Shown here piece after piece: positions 1-8,581 of a DNA stretch of 64,000 nt. Every line of letters begins with the position of its first letter. The stretch's first letter is position 1. The stretch comes from Planctomycetota bacterium. GTDB taxonomy: Bacteria; Planctomycetota; UBA1135; GCA-002686595. The translations under genes and the position numbers were made by a program. Under the pieces are notes generated by a model. It was given only the letters and a program-made list of their open reading frames with translations. It had not been told where the DNA came from and did not search any database. The stretch lies in NCBI GenBank assembly GCA_021413885.1, contig JAIOPM010000049.1, positions 1-64,000 of the forward strand. The letters run 5' to 3'.

Positions 1-605
1 GCTTCGAACGTCGCGACGCCGTTCTTCGCGCCGAGGTCGCTGATCCGCAGCTCGCACACGAGCTCTTCGTCGATCGCCGGCGTCACCGACGCGTCGACGA
101 GTTCGATCCCGACGCGCAGCGCGCGCAACGCGTCGATGCGAACCGGCGAAGTGAAGTCGAGCGGTTGCGGCTCCTTCGGCACTTCCTTCTTCGGCGCCGC
201 GGGCTGGTCGAGTCCGAGGTGACGAACCCAAGGCACGCATCCGTCGGCGCGACGCTCGACGCGCGCGTGCACGTCGTCGATCTCGGCGCGTTCGACGTGG
301 AGCTCGCCCCGCAACAGCGAGAGCATCGACACATCGACCAAGCCGTAACCGACCGCGAGCATCGGCGGCGCATCGTCGGCGTCTTCGCGCGCGCGGACGG
401 CGAGGCCCGAGAGCTGCGCGCTGCCGGAGAAGACCGAGAGCGAGAGCTCGTCGTACTCGGCGCGCAGTTCGAGCGAGCGCGCGGCGAACGAAATCGCGAG
501 CGGCGCGAGCAACGTGACGAGCACGCGCACCGCGACGAGCCCGAGCGCCGTCTTCACCACGACGCGAACCCAACGCCGACTCCAGAGTTCGCCGACGCGA
601 CTCAC
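1..605 (-). CDS. AsmA/DUF748-like membrane-anchored protein, 3' end beyond window
   Basis: A GTG start at 605-603 overlaps the stop of the upstream lipoprotein gene (GTGA), and the frame stays open to the window edge, about 200 codons. The N-terminus has one hydrophobic segment (about residues 17-36), then a pattern typical of AsmA/DUF748 proteins: strands over residues 40-55, a VDVSMLSLLRGELHVERAEI stretch, and a DDVHARVERRADG stretch. That family is thought to work in the envelope, perhaps in lipid traffic or outer-membrane assembly. The family call rests only on this N-terminal pattern. It is translationally coupled to the lipoprotein gene, which fits an envelope role. The C-terminus is missing. 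Confidence 0.55.
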   Translation of the reverse strand, partial: MSRVGELWSRRWVRVVVKTALGLVAVRVLVTLLAPLAISFAARSLELRAEYDELSLSVFSGSAQLSGLAVRAREDADDAPPMLAVGYGLVDVSMLSLLRGELHVERAEIDDVHARVERRADGCVPWVRHLGLDQPAAPKKEVPKEPQPLDFTSPVRIDALRALRVGIELVDASVTPAIDEELVCELRISDLGAKNGVATFE

Positions 606-2044
606 TGACCCGCCTCCGCGTCCTCGAGCGCCTTGCGGCGTTCCTTCAGCGAGCCGAACGGATCGTAGGCGAGCGGCTCGAGCCCGCGCGCCGCGAGCCA
701 ATCGAAGCCGCGCACGCGCACCGCGAGCGTCGAATCCTCGAGCGCGATGCGATTCTGTTCGACCAACGCCGCGCGCAGGTCGGCGATCGTCTTCGCCGTC
801 GCGAGCAAGTCTTCGATCGCTCCGCTCGAACGTCCCGCCTCGCCCGCGCGGCGCACGAGCAGACCGGCGAGCTCCGGCGACCACGGATGCTCCGCGCCGC
901 GCGCCGCGAGGAACGCATACGCGCCGCGTTCGAGCACGATGCCGAGCGTCGAACCGTCGTCGACGATCCGCGCGAGTTCGTCGGCGCCGCTCGGCAAGCT
1001 CTTCACGTACGCGTCGAGCGTCGGATCGTCCGCCGCGAGCGCGAGATCGCCCGCGAGCTCGGCGCCGGTCGCCTGCGCGAGGAAGACCAACGACGAACGC
1101 CGACGGCCGAGCGCATCGAGCGAACCGAGCGCGCTCGCGAGCTCCTGACGCCGCGCCTCGAGCACATCGACGCGCTGCGCGCGCTTGCGACTGCCGCTCG
1201 ACGCGTCGCGGCAATCGGCGAGGCAACGTGCGACCGCCTGCGCGTCGCCCGACGGTCCGCGCGCTTCGAAGAACACGACGAACGCGGTGCCCGCGCCATC
1301 GAGGAACGGTGACGGCACGATCAACGCCGACCGGCCGTCGGCGAGCGGCGGTTCGAGCACCAAGAGTTCGTCGACGACGCGCGGCGCGGTCGGCGCGCGC
1401 TCGGCGGCTTCGTCGGCCGTTTCGCGCGGGTCGGCGAGCGGCGCCGGCGCGAGATCCAGGAGCGCGAGCGCGAGCGTCGCGGCCGGCGGCTCGACGCGCG
1501 TCGCCTCGCAGCGCAACGTCTTGGTCAGCGGCCCGTCTTCGGGCGTCGGCACCGCGTGGCTCGCCGCGAGCGTGATCGCGGCCGTCGTTCCGGGCACGAG
1601 CGCGGTCGCGAGGTGCGCGAGCTCGCGCGTGCGGCCGAATTCGCCGGCCTTCAGGCGTTCGTCGAGCTTCCGCGCTTCGTCGCCGCGTGCGAGCCGCGCG
1701 ACTTGCGTCAAGCGCCCGGTCGCCGCGATCGGCTCGCCGCCGCGCAACGTCGCGACCAGCTTGGCCGCCGCCGACGCGGGGCCGAAACCGGAGCTCGGAT
1801 CGAGCTCGACGTACTCGACGCGCAGCTCGAACGCGAGCGCGTGCTCGGGATCCGAATCGAGCTTGTCGACCGCCGCGTCCGGCGACGCGCCGCCGACGAG
1901 CGAGCCCGCGTAGTGGCCGGTGGTGACGTCGAGCGCGGGCGCCGCGAGCTTCGGTTCCTCGCGCGGACCGCTCGCGCGGCAGCTCGCGAGCAGGACCAAC
2001 GACGCAAGCAGAAGGACGTGAGCACGCATCGCAGTCACCGACAT
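602..2044 (-). CDS. Predicted lipoprotein of unknown function
   Basis: 480 aa. Residues 6-22 form a lipoprotein signal peptide with lipobox LLAS-C, so the mature protein is probably anchored to a membrane by a lipidated Cys. The rest is Ala/Arg/Asp/Leu-rich with no family I recognise; the middle holds a paired strand/helix pattern. An internal Met (MRAHVLL, at 2029) would also leave an intact signal peptide. I keep 2044 because a TATCCT -10-like box lies exactly 6 nt upstream, as seen for other genes here. It overlaps the AsmA-like gene downstream and is divergent from the DJ-1 gene. Confidence 0.7.
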   Translation of the reverse strand: MSVTAMRAHVLLLASLVLLASCRASGPREEPKLAAPALDVTTGHYAGSLVGGASPDAAVDKLDSDPEHALAFELRVEYVELDPSSGFGPASAAAKLVATLRGGEPIAATGRLTQVARLARGDEARKLDERLKAGEFGRTRELAHLATALVPGTTAAITLAASHAVPTPEDGPLTKTLRCEATRVEPPAATLALALLDLAPAPLADPRETADEAAERAPTAPRVVDELLVLEPPLADGRSALIVPSPFLDGAGTAFVVFFEARGPSGDAQAVARCLADCRDASSGSRKRAQRVDVLEARRQELASALGSLDALGRRRSSLVFLAQATGAELAGDLALAADDPTLDAYVKSLPSGADELARIVDDGSTLGIVLERGAYAFLAARGAEHPWSPELAGLLVRRAGEAGRSSGAIEDLLATAKTIADLRAALVEQNRIALEDSTLAVRVRGFDWLAARGLEPLAYDPFGSLKERRKALEDAEAGQ

Positions 2045-2050
2045 CCGCCC

Positions 2051-2056
2051 AGGATA
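2051..2056 (-). promoter_or_regulatory. -10-like box TATCCT, 6 nt before ATG (leaderless-type start)
   Basis: The minus strand reads TATCCT, six bases, then the ATG of the lipoprotein gene. With the usual 6-7 nt between a -10 box and the transcription start, the mRNA would begin at or next to the ATG. No Shine-Dalgarno is visible. No clear -35 was found. Same geometry at four other genes in the window. Confidence 0.4.
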
Positions 2057-2118
2057 CGTTCACGCGCCGTCGGTCGATGCGCCGAAGTTCGACGGCGCGA
2101 GAGCGTCGACGTCGACGT

Positions 2119-2124
2119 TAGAAT
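2119..2124 (+). promoter_or_regulatory. -10-like box TAGAAT, 6 nt before ATG (leaderless-type start)
   Basis: TAGAAT lies six bases before the ATG of the DJ-1 family gene at 2131 and no Shine-Dalgarno intervenes, so transcription would start at about the A of the ATG. It is divergent from the equivalent box of the lipoprotein gene, giving a compact bidirectional promoter region of about 90 nt. Confidence 0.4.
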
Positions 2125-2130
2125 GCGGCC

Positions 2131-2691
2131 ATGAAGAGTGTCGCTCGCGTGCTCGTGCCCCTCGCCGAAGGTTTCGAGGAGATCGAGGCCGTCACGATCA
2201 TCGACACCCTGCGTCGCGCCGGGATCGTGGTGACGACCGCGGGGTTGCGTGCGACCAAGGTCGACGGCGCGCACGGCATTTCCGTCATGGCCGACACGAC
2301 GTTCGACCAGGTCGGCACCGCGGACTTCGACATGCTCGTGCTGCCGGGCGGCATGCCCGGAACGACGAATCTGGCGGAGAACGCGCGGGTGCTCGCGTTC
2401 ATTCGGGCGATGCATCAACAGGGCAAGCGTCTGAGCGCGATCTGCGCGGCGCCGATGGTTCTCGCGAAGGCCGGCGTGCTGGGGAAGACGCCGGTGACGT
2501 GTTATCCGGGCGTCGAGAGCACGCTCGGCGACGCACCGTTCCGCGCCGACGAACGTGTGGTCAAGTCCGGCAAGGTGATCACCAGCCGCGGCCCGGGCAC
2601 GGCGCTCGAGTTCTCGCTCGCGATCGTCGAGGAGCTGTGCGGCGCGGAGAAGGCGGCCGAACTCACGCGCGCGATGATCGCTCGCGTCTGA
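2131..2691 (+). CDS. DJ-1/PfpI family protein
   Basis: 186 aa, full length for a DJ-1 type single-domain protein. The nucleophile elbow AICAAP places the reactive Cys at residue 105, and the acidic partner is in EGFEEIE (residues 13-19), matching Glu18/Cys106 of DJ-1; LPGGMPGTTNL (71-81) is the family signature. DJ-1 members are cytosolic thiol proteins described as chaperones, glyoxalases or oxidative-stress sensors, so the substrate here is not certain. An 8-nt gap to the downstream XdhC-like gene suggests co-transcription. Confidence 0.9.
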   Translation: MKSVARVLVPLAEGFEEIEAVTIIDTLRRAGIVVTTAGLRATKVDGAHGISVMADTTFDQVGTADFDMLVLPGGMPGTTNLAENARVLAFIRAMHQQGKRLSAICAAPMVLAKAGVLGKTPVTCYPGVESTLGDAPFRADERVVKSGKVITSRGPGTALEFSLAIVEELCGAEKAAELTRAMIARV

Positions 2692-2698
2692 GCGCTTC

Positions 2699-3490
2699 AT
2701 GGGCGTCTTCGAGGAGCTCGTGCGGCTGCGTGCGCTCGGTGAACCGTGCGCGCTGGCGACGATCGTCAAGACCCGCGGCTCGACGCCCGGCAAGGCGACG
2801 ATGCGGATGTTGGTGCGCCGCGACGGGACGTTCCTCGGAACGGTCGGCGGCGGATGTCTCGAAGCCGAGGTGCTCGAGGCGGCGCTCCAGAGCATGCGCG
2901 ACGAGTTGCCGCGCACGCTCGCCTTCTCGTTGAACGAGCGCGACTATCCCGAGAGCGGACTCTTGTGCGGCGGCCAAGTGGAGGTGTTCGTGGAAGCGAT
3001 CGTCGAGCCTCGCCTGTTCCTGTTCGGCGGCGGACACGTTTCGGGCGCGATCGCGAAGCTCGCGCGTCTGGTCGGCTTCCACGTCACGGTCGGCGACGAC
3101 CGCGAGGACTTCGCGAACCTGCAACGCCACCCCGACGCGCATGAGGCGAAGGTCGGCGGGTTCGAGGAGCTCGCGCGTGCTCTCGCCCCGGCCGACGACG
3201 CGTTCATCGCGATCGTCACCCGCGGCCACGATCAGGACGGCGAGGTGTTGGAGGCGTTGTGGCGAGCGGGTTGTCGCCCGCGCTACCTCGCGATGATCGG
3301 AAGTCGCGCCAAGCGTGTGCAGCTCTTCGAGTCGCTCGGTCGTCGCGGCGTGCCGACGGCGTTCCTCGAGCTCGTGCGCTCGCCGATGGGCTTGCCGATC
3401 GGCGCGCGCACCCATGAAGAGATCGCGGTCAGCGTCGTCGCCGAGATGATCCAAGTGCGCCGCGGCGGCGGCGATCCGAAGACGAGCTGA
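2699..3490 (+). CDS. xdhC: XdhC/CoxI family molybdoenzyme maturation protein
   Basis: 263 aa with the two-part XdhC layout: an N-terminal XdhC_CoxI domain (about residues 5-75, with VKTRGSTPGK and GTVGGGCLEAEV) and a C-terminal Rossmann-like domain (about 100-245, starting LFLFGGGHVSGAIAKLA, later MIGSRAKR). XdhC proteins bind and help insert the sulfurated molybdenum cofactor into xanthine dehydrogenase-type enzymes. No xdhA/xdhB or other molybdoenzyme lies in the window, so its client is elsewhere. It probably shares a transcript with the DJ-1 gene. Confidence 0.88.
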   Translation: MGVFEELVRLRALGEPCALATIVKTRGSTPGKATMRMLVRRDGTFLGTVGGGCLEAEVLEAALQSMRDELPRTLAFSLNERDYPESGLLCGGQVEVFVEAIVEPRLFLFGGGHVSGAIAKLARLVGFHVTVGDDREDFANLQRHPDAHEAKVGGFEELARALAPADDAFIAIVTRGHDQDGEVLEALWRAGCRPRYLAMIGSRAKRVQLFESLGRRGVPTAFLELVRSPMGLPIGARTHEEIAVSVVAEMIQVRRGGGDPKTS

Positions 3491-3814
3491 CCGGCGTCGA
3501 CCGCGCGAGCGAGCCTTCGAAAACGGCGTCGTCGAACGCCTTGGGGAGTTTCGCGGGGTCCGTGCGCGGGTCCAACGGTTCGCGGCGAGGCGACGAGCGC
3601 TCGACCGCCTCGCGCGTGGTGTCTCGGCGAACGCCGCGGTGTCGCGCCGTTCGACGCGTCGTCGCGTTTCGGCGTTCGGCGTCGCGGCGCGATGAACGGG
3701 CGGTGTCCACGAGTTCGCCGTCGCGCAATGGACCTCCTCCGTGCGTGTCTCCTGAAGCCCGCGCCGACTCCGGAGGGTCCGGAGCGCGATGCGACGAAAG
3801 CGAGGAGACCTGCC
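3491..3814 (+). other. Intergenic region upstream of the ECF sigma factor, no gene seen
   Basis: 324 nt between xdhC and the sigma factor start. The long frame that runs through part of it (from 3692) is the upstream extension of the sigma gene and its translation is not sigma-like. No terminator or clear promoter is visible. It presumably holds the sigma factor promoter, possibly autoregulated. Confidence 0.4.
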
Positions 3815-4432
3815 GTGGAAATCGCTCTGGTTCCGTCCCGTTGGCTCGGCTTGGACGAGCTGCGTCCGACGTTGCGTATGTTCTTGCGCCGACACTGCCG
3901 CGACGGCGGCGAGGTCGAGGACGTGTTGCAGGAGACGCTGCTGCGCGCCGCGCGTTACCGCGACTCGTTGGTCGACGCGCGCAACCTGCGCAGTTGGACC
4001 CAGCGCATCGCGGTCAACGTGCTGCGCGATCGCGTGCGGCGCAGTCGACGCCAAGCGCGGGTCGAGCGCGCGGACGAGAACTTGGACCTCGCCGAAGGGC
4101 GCGAGCGAATTCCGGGTGAGTTCGAAGAGGAAGTGAAACTGACGGTCGGTGCGACGGTCGTGGATCGACGAGTCGCGCTCGCGCAGCTCGACGAGGTGTT
4201 CGGCGAGCTGAAGGCCGACGACCGCGCGGTGCTGCGTTCGTACTACGGGGGCACGCAGAGCTGCGCGGACACCGCGGGCGAGTGCGACATCCCGTCCAGT
4301 CTGGTCAAGGTCCGCTTGTTCCGGGCTCGCAAGCGGTTGATGCGCGCGTTGCGACGCAAGTTGGTCGCGCTGTCGGAGTCCGAACGGGAGTGGCCGACGT
4401 CGTTCGGCGAGGAGCGGGTGGGGGTCGCATGA
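3815..4432 (+). CDS. ECF-type RNA polymerase sigma factor
   Basis: 205 aa. Region 2 is around residues 25-85 (CRDGGEVEDVLQETLLRAAR, then LRSWTQRIAVNVLRDRVRRS) and region 4 around 145-190 (LAQLDEVFGELKADDRAVLR, IPSSLVKVRLFRARKRL), as in ECF sigma-70 factors. I start at GTG 3815 because a GAGGAG ribosome binding site lies at 3802-3807, 7 nt upstream; an in-frame ATG at 3692 would add a non-conserved, Arg-rich tail. The gene is adjacent to a TPR exported protein that may be its regulator or target. No anti-sigma factor is recognisable next to it. Confidence 0.85.
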   Translation: MEIALVPSRWLGLDELRPTLRMFLRRHCRDGGEVEDVLQETLLRAARYRDSLVDARNLRSWTQRIAVNVLRDRVRRSRRQARVERADENLDLAEGRERIPGEFEEEVKLTVGATVVDRRVALAQLDEVFGELKADDRAVLRSYYGGTQSCADTAGECDIPSSLVKVRLFRARKRLMRALRRKLVALSESEREWPTSFGEERVGVA

Positions 4433-4449
4433 AGCGGGGAGACGAAGCG

Positions 4450-5310
4450 ATGAAGAGTGCGGTGTGGAGCGTGCGCGCTCGGCGCGCGGGGCGGGGAGTC
4501 GGGCGGGCCGTGATCGTGTTGGCGGCGCTGTGCGGTGCGGCGACGTTCGCGACCGCGCGGTCGGCGCCGGTGCGCGAAGAGCCGCGGCTCGCATCGGCGG
4601 AGGCGCAACTCGGACGAGCGGTGGAGCTCAAGAACAAGACTCGCGGCCTGAAGGGCGCGGAACGCGTCCGTGCGTTGGAGTCGGTGCTCGATGCCTATCG
4701 CGCGGTCGCCGTGCAATGGCCCGATGCGCACGCGGCCGCCGCCGAAGCCGCATTTCGCTCGGGCGAGCTGCTGCGCCGCCTCGACCGCGAGGCCGAAGCG
4801 CGGCCCGAGTTCGTGCACGCGCGCGAACTCGGCGCCGGCACGGCGTTCGGCGTACGCGCGGGGCTCGAGCTCGGACACCTCAGCCGCCGCGCCGGCGAGT
4901 TCGAGGTCGCGCGCGCGGAATTCGAGGCGGTCGCGCGCGACGAACGCGGCGAGCGCCGTTACCGCGACGACGGCGCACTCTGGGCGGCGCGCATGGACGC
5001 GGAACTCGGTCGCATCGACGTCGCACGACGCGCGTGGGAGGCGTTGACGACCGCGGCGGAGAGCCCCGTCGATCGCATCGAGGCCTTCGACGACTGGGCC
5101 GCGAGCTTCGTCGATGCCGGCGACCTCGAAGCCGCGGCGGGCGTGTTGGCGCGGTGTCGCGAAGCGCTGCGCGACGCGTCCGAGGAAGAAACGCCGCTCG
5201 GCGAACGTGTGCGCAGCGCGCTGGCGCGCATGGGTTCGGTGCGACGTCTCGAGCAGGCGATCCGTGCTCGCGAACGGGGGGTGACGCTGCGGAAACAAGC
5301 CGAACGTTGA
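4450..5310 (+). CDS. Exported TPR-like repeat protein
   Basis: 286 aa from ATG 4450, which has a GGGGAG ribosome binding site 8 nt upstream; ATG 4429, overlapping the sigma stop as ATGA, is a possible longer start. Residues 1-36 look like a signal peptide (Arg-rich n-region, hydrophobic core, ATA-R-SA). The rest is helical repeats with the TPR spacing of Ala/Gly/Leu (for example AAFRSGELLRRLDREAEARP and LSRRAGEFEVARAEFEAVAR). TPR proteins are protein-interaction scaffolds. Coupling to the ECF sigma factor suggests an envelope protein under the same regulon, which is inference. Confidence 0.75.
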   Translation: MKSAVWSVRARRAGRGVGRAVIVLAALCGAATFATARSAPVREEPRLASAEAQLGRAVELKNKTRGLKGAERVRALESVLDAYRAVAVQWPDAHAAAAEAAFRSGELLRRLDREAEARPEFVHARELGAGTAFGVRAGLELGHLSRRAGEFEVARAEFEAVARDERGERRYRDDGALWAARMDAELGRIDVARRAWEALTTAAESPVDRIEAFDDWAASFVDAGDLEAAAGVLARCREALRDASEEETPLGERVRSALARMGSVRRLEQAIRARERGVTLRKQAER

Positions 5311-5642
5311 GCGCTCGTGCGCGTCGAACGACGACGCATCGCGTGCGCTCGCGTCGTTCGCGTGACTCCGATCTCGCCGCCGATCGCGCACGCGTCGCTC
5401 GAAAAAAATCGCGCGACCGCTAGCGGGGACTTCCCTTGCCCGGTTCGCGTCGCTATCTCTAGGCGCGTGAACGGCGGGTGATCTCTTTGCGCTGCGACAC
5501 GTGTCGCGCGCGGATTGCCTTCCACTTCCAGTTCACGACATCATGGGCGGTCTTCACCGCGAGGTGAGACCGCCTTGTCGTTTCCGGCGCTGCGCGCCGA
5601 TGCACGACGTGCTTCGCGGGACGCGCGAGCCGCGCGCGCGGC
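5311..5642 (+). other. Intergenic region between convergent genes
   Basis: 332 nt between the TPR gene (plus) and ugd (minus). It contains a 14-nt perfect palindrome GCGACACGTGTCGC (5494-5507), which could be an operator or part of a hairpin, and a GNRA-loop hairpin (5546-5574). A 29-codon GTG frame around 5477 (with a CxxC) is present but has no convincing ribosome binding site, so I do not call it. Confidence 0.4.
5546..5574. terminator. Hairpin with GCGA tetraloop, probable terminator
   Basis: GGCGGTCTTCACC (5546-5558), loop GCGA, GGTGAGACCGCC (5563-5574): a 12-bp stem with one unpaired T and a GNRA-type loop. It lies 69 nt after the ugd stop on the minus strand and 236 nt after the TPR gene on the plus strand. 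On the plus strand it is followed by TTGTCGTTT, a weak U-tract, so it may serve as a terminator for either or both convergent genes. Confidence 0.5.
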
Positions 5643-6941
5643 CTAACAGCCGATGCCGTAGTAGGCGAACCCGAGCTTCTCGATCGTCTTGCGCGGGTAG
5701 ATGTTGCGCCCGTCGAAGATCACCGGGTTCTTCAACATCGAACGGATCTGATCGAAGTCGGGGCGACGGAACTCGTTCCACTCGGTGACGACGAGCAACG
5801 CATCCGCGCCTTGCAGGACGTCCATCGGGCGCTTCGAGTACTCGACGCGATCGCCGAGGTGCTTCTTCGCTTCCTCGATCGCTTCGGGGTCGCACGCGGC
5901 GACCGTCGCGCCGGCGGCGAGCAACGCTTCGATGATCACGACGGCCGGCGCTTCGCGCATGTCGTCGGTGTTCGGCTTGAACGCCAAACCCCAAATGGCG
6001 AACTTCTTGCCCTTCAGGTCGCCCTTGAAGTGCTTCTTCACCATCTCGAAGAGGACGCCCTTCTGGCGCTCGTTGACCGCTTCGACCGCCTTCAGGATCT
6101 TGAAGTCGTAGTCGTGTTCCTCGGCGGTCTTGATCACCGCCTTCACGTCCTTCGGGAAACACGAACCGCCGTAGCCCACGCCCGCGAACAAGAAGCGCGA
6201 GCCGATGCGATCGTCGGAGCCGATGCCCTTGCGCACCATGTCGACGCTGGCGCCGACGCGGTTGCAGATGTTGGCGATCTCGTTCATGAACGAGATCCGC
6301 GTCGCGAGCATCGCGTTCGCGGCGTACTTGGTCAGCTCGGCCGACTCGATGTCCATCATCAGGATCGGCTTGCCGGTGCGGACGAAGGGTCCGTAGAGCT
6401 CCTCCATCACTTCCGCCGCGCGCTCGGAACCCGCGCCGACCACGACGCGGTCGGGCTTCATGAAGTCGTCGATCGCCGCGCCTTCCTTCAGGAACTCGGG
6501 GTTGGAGACGACGTCGAACGGGTGCTTGCTGGTCTCCTTGATCGCGGCCATCACCTTGCGGGCGGTTCCGACCGGCACCGTCGACTTGTCGACGATGACC
6601 ATGTACCCGTTCATGTTGCGGCCGACTTCACGGGCGGCGGAGAGCACGTACTTCAGGTCCGCGCTGCCGTCGTCGCCCGGAGGCGTGCCGACGGCGATGA
6701 ACGCGACTTGGGCGTTCGGGATCGCTTCGGCGTAGTTGGTGGTGAACGTCAGACGCCCGTCGCGGACGTTGCGCTTCAGGAGTTCCTCGAGGCCGGGCTC
6801 GTAGATCGGCACCTGACCGTTCTTGAGCTTGCGGATCTTCTCCTCGTCGATGTCCAGGCAAACGACGTTGTTGCCGCTCTCGGCGAAACAGGTTCCGGCG
6901 ACCAGGCCCACGTAGCCCGTGCCGATGACAGCGATGCGCAT
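5643..6941 (-). CDS. ugd: UDP-glucose 6-dehydrogenase
   Basis: 432 aa, normal length. The N-terminal NAD-binding fold starts at residue 1 ([20 protein letters not shown], acidic LDIDEEKI at the end of strand 2). The central domain has the catalytic motif [10 protein letters not shown] with its Cys, plus [17 protein letters not shown]. The C-terminal UDP-binding domain has [18 protein letters not shown]. It oxidises UDP-glucose to UDP-glucuronate with two NAD+, feeding polysaccharide or LPS sugars. Start ATG 6941 has AGGA 8 nt upstream. It is monocistronic, with no sugar-pathway neighbours except a membrane glycosyltransferase-like gene 4 kb away. Confidence 0.97.
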   Translation of the reverse strand: MRIAVIGTGYVGLVAGTCFAESGNNVVCLDIDEEKIRKLKNGQVPIYEPGLEELLKRNVRDGRLTFTTNYAEAIPNAQVAFIAVGTPPGDDGSADLKYVLSAAREVGRNMNGYMVIVDKSTVPVGTARKVMAAIKETSKHPFDVVSNPEFLKEGAAIDDFMKPDRVVVGAGSERAAEVMEELYGPFVRTGKPILMMDIESAELTKYAANAMLATRISFMNEIANICNRVGASVDMVRKGIGSDDRIGSRFLFAGVGYGGSCFPKDVKAVIKTAEEHDYDFKILKAVEAVNERQKGVLFEMVKKHFKGDLKGKKFAIWGLAFKPNTDDMREAPAVVIIEALLAAGATVAACDPEAIEEAKKHLGDRVEYSKRPMDVLQGADALLVVTEWNEFRRPDFDQIRSMLKNPVIFDGRNIYPRKTIEKLGFAYYGIGC

Positions 6942-7091
6942 TTGGAGAATCCTGAGGTGTGGGGGGAGCCTCGCTCCACGACGCGTCGGGTGCCGGCGTC
7001 GTGACGGAGGGCTCCTTTTTCGGCAGAAGCGGGGCTCGGATGGAGCGAGCGGGGCGAGAAGGATACCGTTGGCGCGCGCGACCCAACACCT

Positions 7092-7167
7092 GGGCGATTA
7101 ACTCAGCGGCTAGAGTGCCTCCCTTACACGGAGGAGGTCGGGGGTTCGAATCCCTCATCGCCCACCA
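7092..7167 (+). tRNA. tRNA-Val (anticodon TAC), CCA encoded
   Basis: Complete cloverleaf: acceptor GGGCGAT/ATCGCCC, D-arm ACTC...GAGT, anticodon arm CCTCC-CTTACAC-GGAGG, variable AGGTC, T-arm GGGGG-TTCGAAT-CCCTC, discriminator A and encoded CCA. Anticodon TAC reads GUA (and other Val codons by wobble). The 3' half overlaps, on the opposite strand, the end of the methyltransferase reading frame. Confidence 0.97.
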
Positions 7168-8404
7168 CAGAATTCCCCTCGGTCATAGCTTCCAATAGGA
7201 AGACGCGATGTCCGCCGGCGGTCCGGGCGACCGCGAGGTGACCGCGCTTCTTGCCCCGTCCGGCGAAGCGGCGAGCGAGGACTTCCCCGGTGTCGGGATG
7301 GCCGCGCTTGCGGACGTGCACCGCTCCGACGTCGTGGTGGGCGAGCATCTCGCGCACCCGGCGCGGGTCGGCCGGCGCGGAATCGACGATGCGCCAGGCC
7401 CGAACTCCGGCGGCCGTGGGCGGGGTCGCGCCGGCGAGGTAGGCGATGTCGGGACCGACCGGTCGCAGATCGAGCTCGAGCGCGAGGTCGCCGATCAATC
7501 CGGCGCGGATGAGGGCGGCATCGGGCTCGACGAGAACCGTCTGACGGCCGGCTTCTTCGTCGGTCCACGGGGTGACGGCGCGCATTCCGCCGCGCCGCAC
7601 TCGGACCGGAGCTTCGCCCTTCGAAACCAGCATCCGCGCCTCGCGCAGCCCGTCGCCGTCGCCAGCCCACGCGCCGGTCCAGAGCGCGAGCTCCATCAAC
7701 TCGCCGTCGAGGCTCGTCCACGACGGCCGGACCGGCAGATCCGCGAGGGTGTCCCATTCCCTCGGCCCGAGCTCGAACCCCGGCGCGAGCTTGATGCACG
7801 CCCCGCGCGCCGCGCGCGCGAGCTCGATCGCCTGTTCGAAGGTCGGCGCCATGCGGTCGGCGGCGCGACTGCGTTCGCCGGAGGCTCGTCGATCGGGGTC
7901 CAGGACCCGAAAAGCGGCGCGCGAGCAAGGCGCGAGCGCATCGCCTCGCACCGCGATCGCATGTTCGACGTGGTCGGCGAGGTTGCGCGCGGCGCAGCCG
8001 AGCGTGACCGCGTCGACATCGGACGCGACGACGCTGCAGCCGGCGGCGGCGAGCGCGAGCGCATCGGCACCGAGCCCACACGTGAGATCGTGGACCTCGA
8101 GGCTCCCGCCGAGCTCGCGAACCTGACTCGCCCTATCCCGAGCGACCGACAGCGCGGTTGCCTGTTCGAGCCCCTTGCGGGTCAACCACGCCCGCTCCGG
8201 TCGCGCGAACTTGCGACCGGCGCGCATGCGGAGTTCGGCGAGCTCTGCGGCGGCGGCGACCAGCTCCCGCGGCAGCACGCGCTTCAGTCGTTCGACCCGC
8301 GCCAACGAACCGAGCGACGCGAGCTCCTTCGCATGCTCGACGAGCGCCTGCTCGACTCTTTCGTCGAACAGTTCGTGCGCGTTTCGGCGTGGAGTTTGGG
8401 TCAT
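7124..8404 (-). CDS. Class I SAM-dependent methyltransferase with THUMP-like domain
   Basis: 426 aa as an open frame. Residues about 100-200 form the SAM-binding fold (DLTCGLGADALALA motif I, VVASDVDAVTLGCAARN motif II, then KLAPGF). The C-terminal half (about 330-410) resembles the THUMP-like domain found in bacterial proteins of this type (RRVREMLAHHDVGAVHVRKRG). A nucleic-acid or tRNA base methyltransferase role is likely from family resemblance; the target is unknown. The last dozen residues (GDEGFEPPTSSV) are encoded on the complement of tRNA-Val, and that string is a well-known product of reading antisense tRNA. The functional end may lie earlier, or the overlap may be real. Confidence 0.8.
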   Translation of the reverse strand: MTQTPRRNAHELFDERVEQALVEHAKELASLGSLARVERLKRVLPRELVAAAAELAELRMRAGRKFARPERAWLTRKGLEQATALSVARDRASQVRELGGSLEVHDLTCGLGADALALAAAGCSVVASDVDAVTLGCAARNLADHVEHAIAVRGDALAPCSRAAFRVLDPDRRASGERSRAADRMAPTFEQAIELARAARGACIKLAPGFELGPREWDTLADLPVRPSWTSLDGELMELALWTGAWAGDGDGLREARMLVSKGEAPVRVRRGGMRAVTPWTDEEAGRQTVLVEPDAALIRAGLIGDLALELDLRPVGPDIAYLAGATPPTAAGVRAWRIVDSAPADPRRVREMLAHHDVGAVHVRKRGHPDTGEVLARRFAGRGKKRGHLAVARTAGGHRVFLLEAMTEGNSVVGDEGFEPPTSSV

Positions 8405-8581
8405 CGTGCGCCGTGTGGATGAAGACTCGTCCTTGCGGAGGATGCGGAGGGCACTACCCTTTGAGAAGACGTCGCTGCCGGAAACGGAACGTCGTCTGTC
8501 GTGGGTGATCGCGGGGGGACGCTACGCACACGACGGTATCGAGCGAACGAGCTCGATCTCATCGCACCCTGGAGGAGAGTT

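Noticed and set aside
602..1575. Long plus-strand frames opposite the lipoprotein
   Set aside because: Arg/Ala/Pro-rich shadow translations typical of very high GC; no family features or ribosome binding sites.
5477..5566. Short GTG frame with CxxC before the 5546 hairpin
   Set aside because: No convincing ribosome binding site, it ends inside the terminator hairpin, and no conserved feature is visible.
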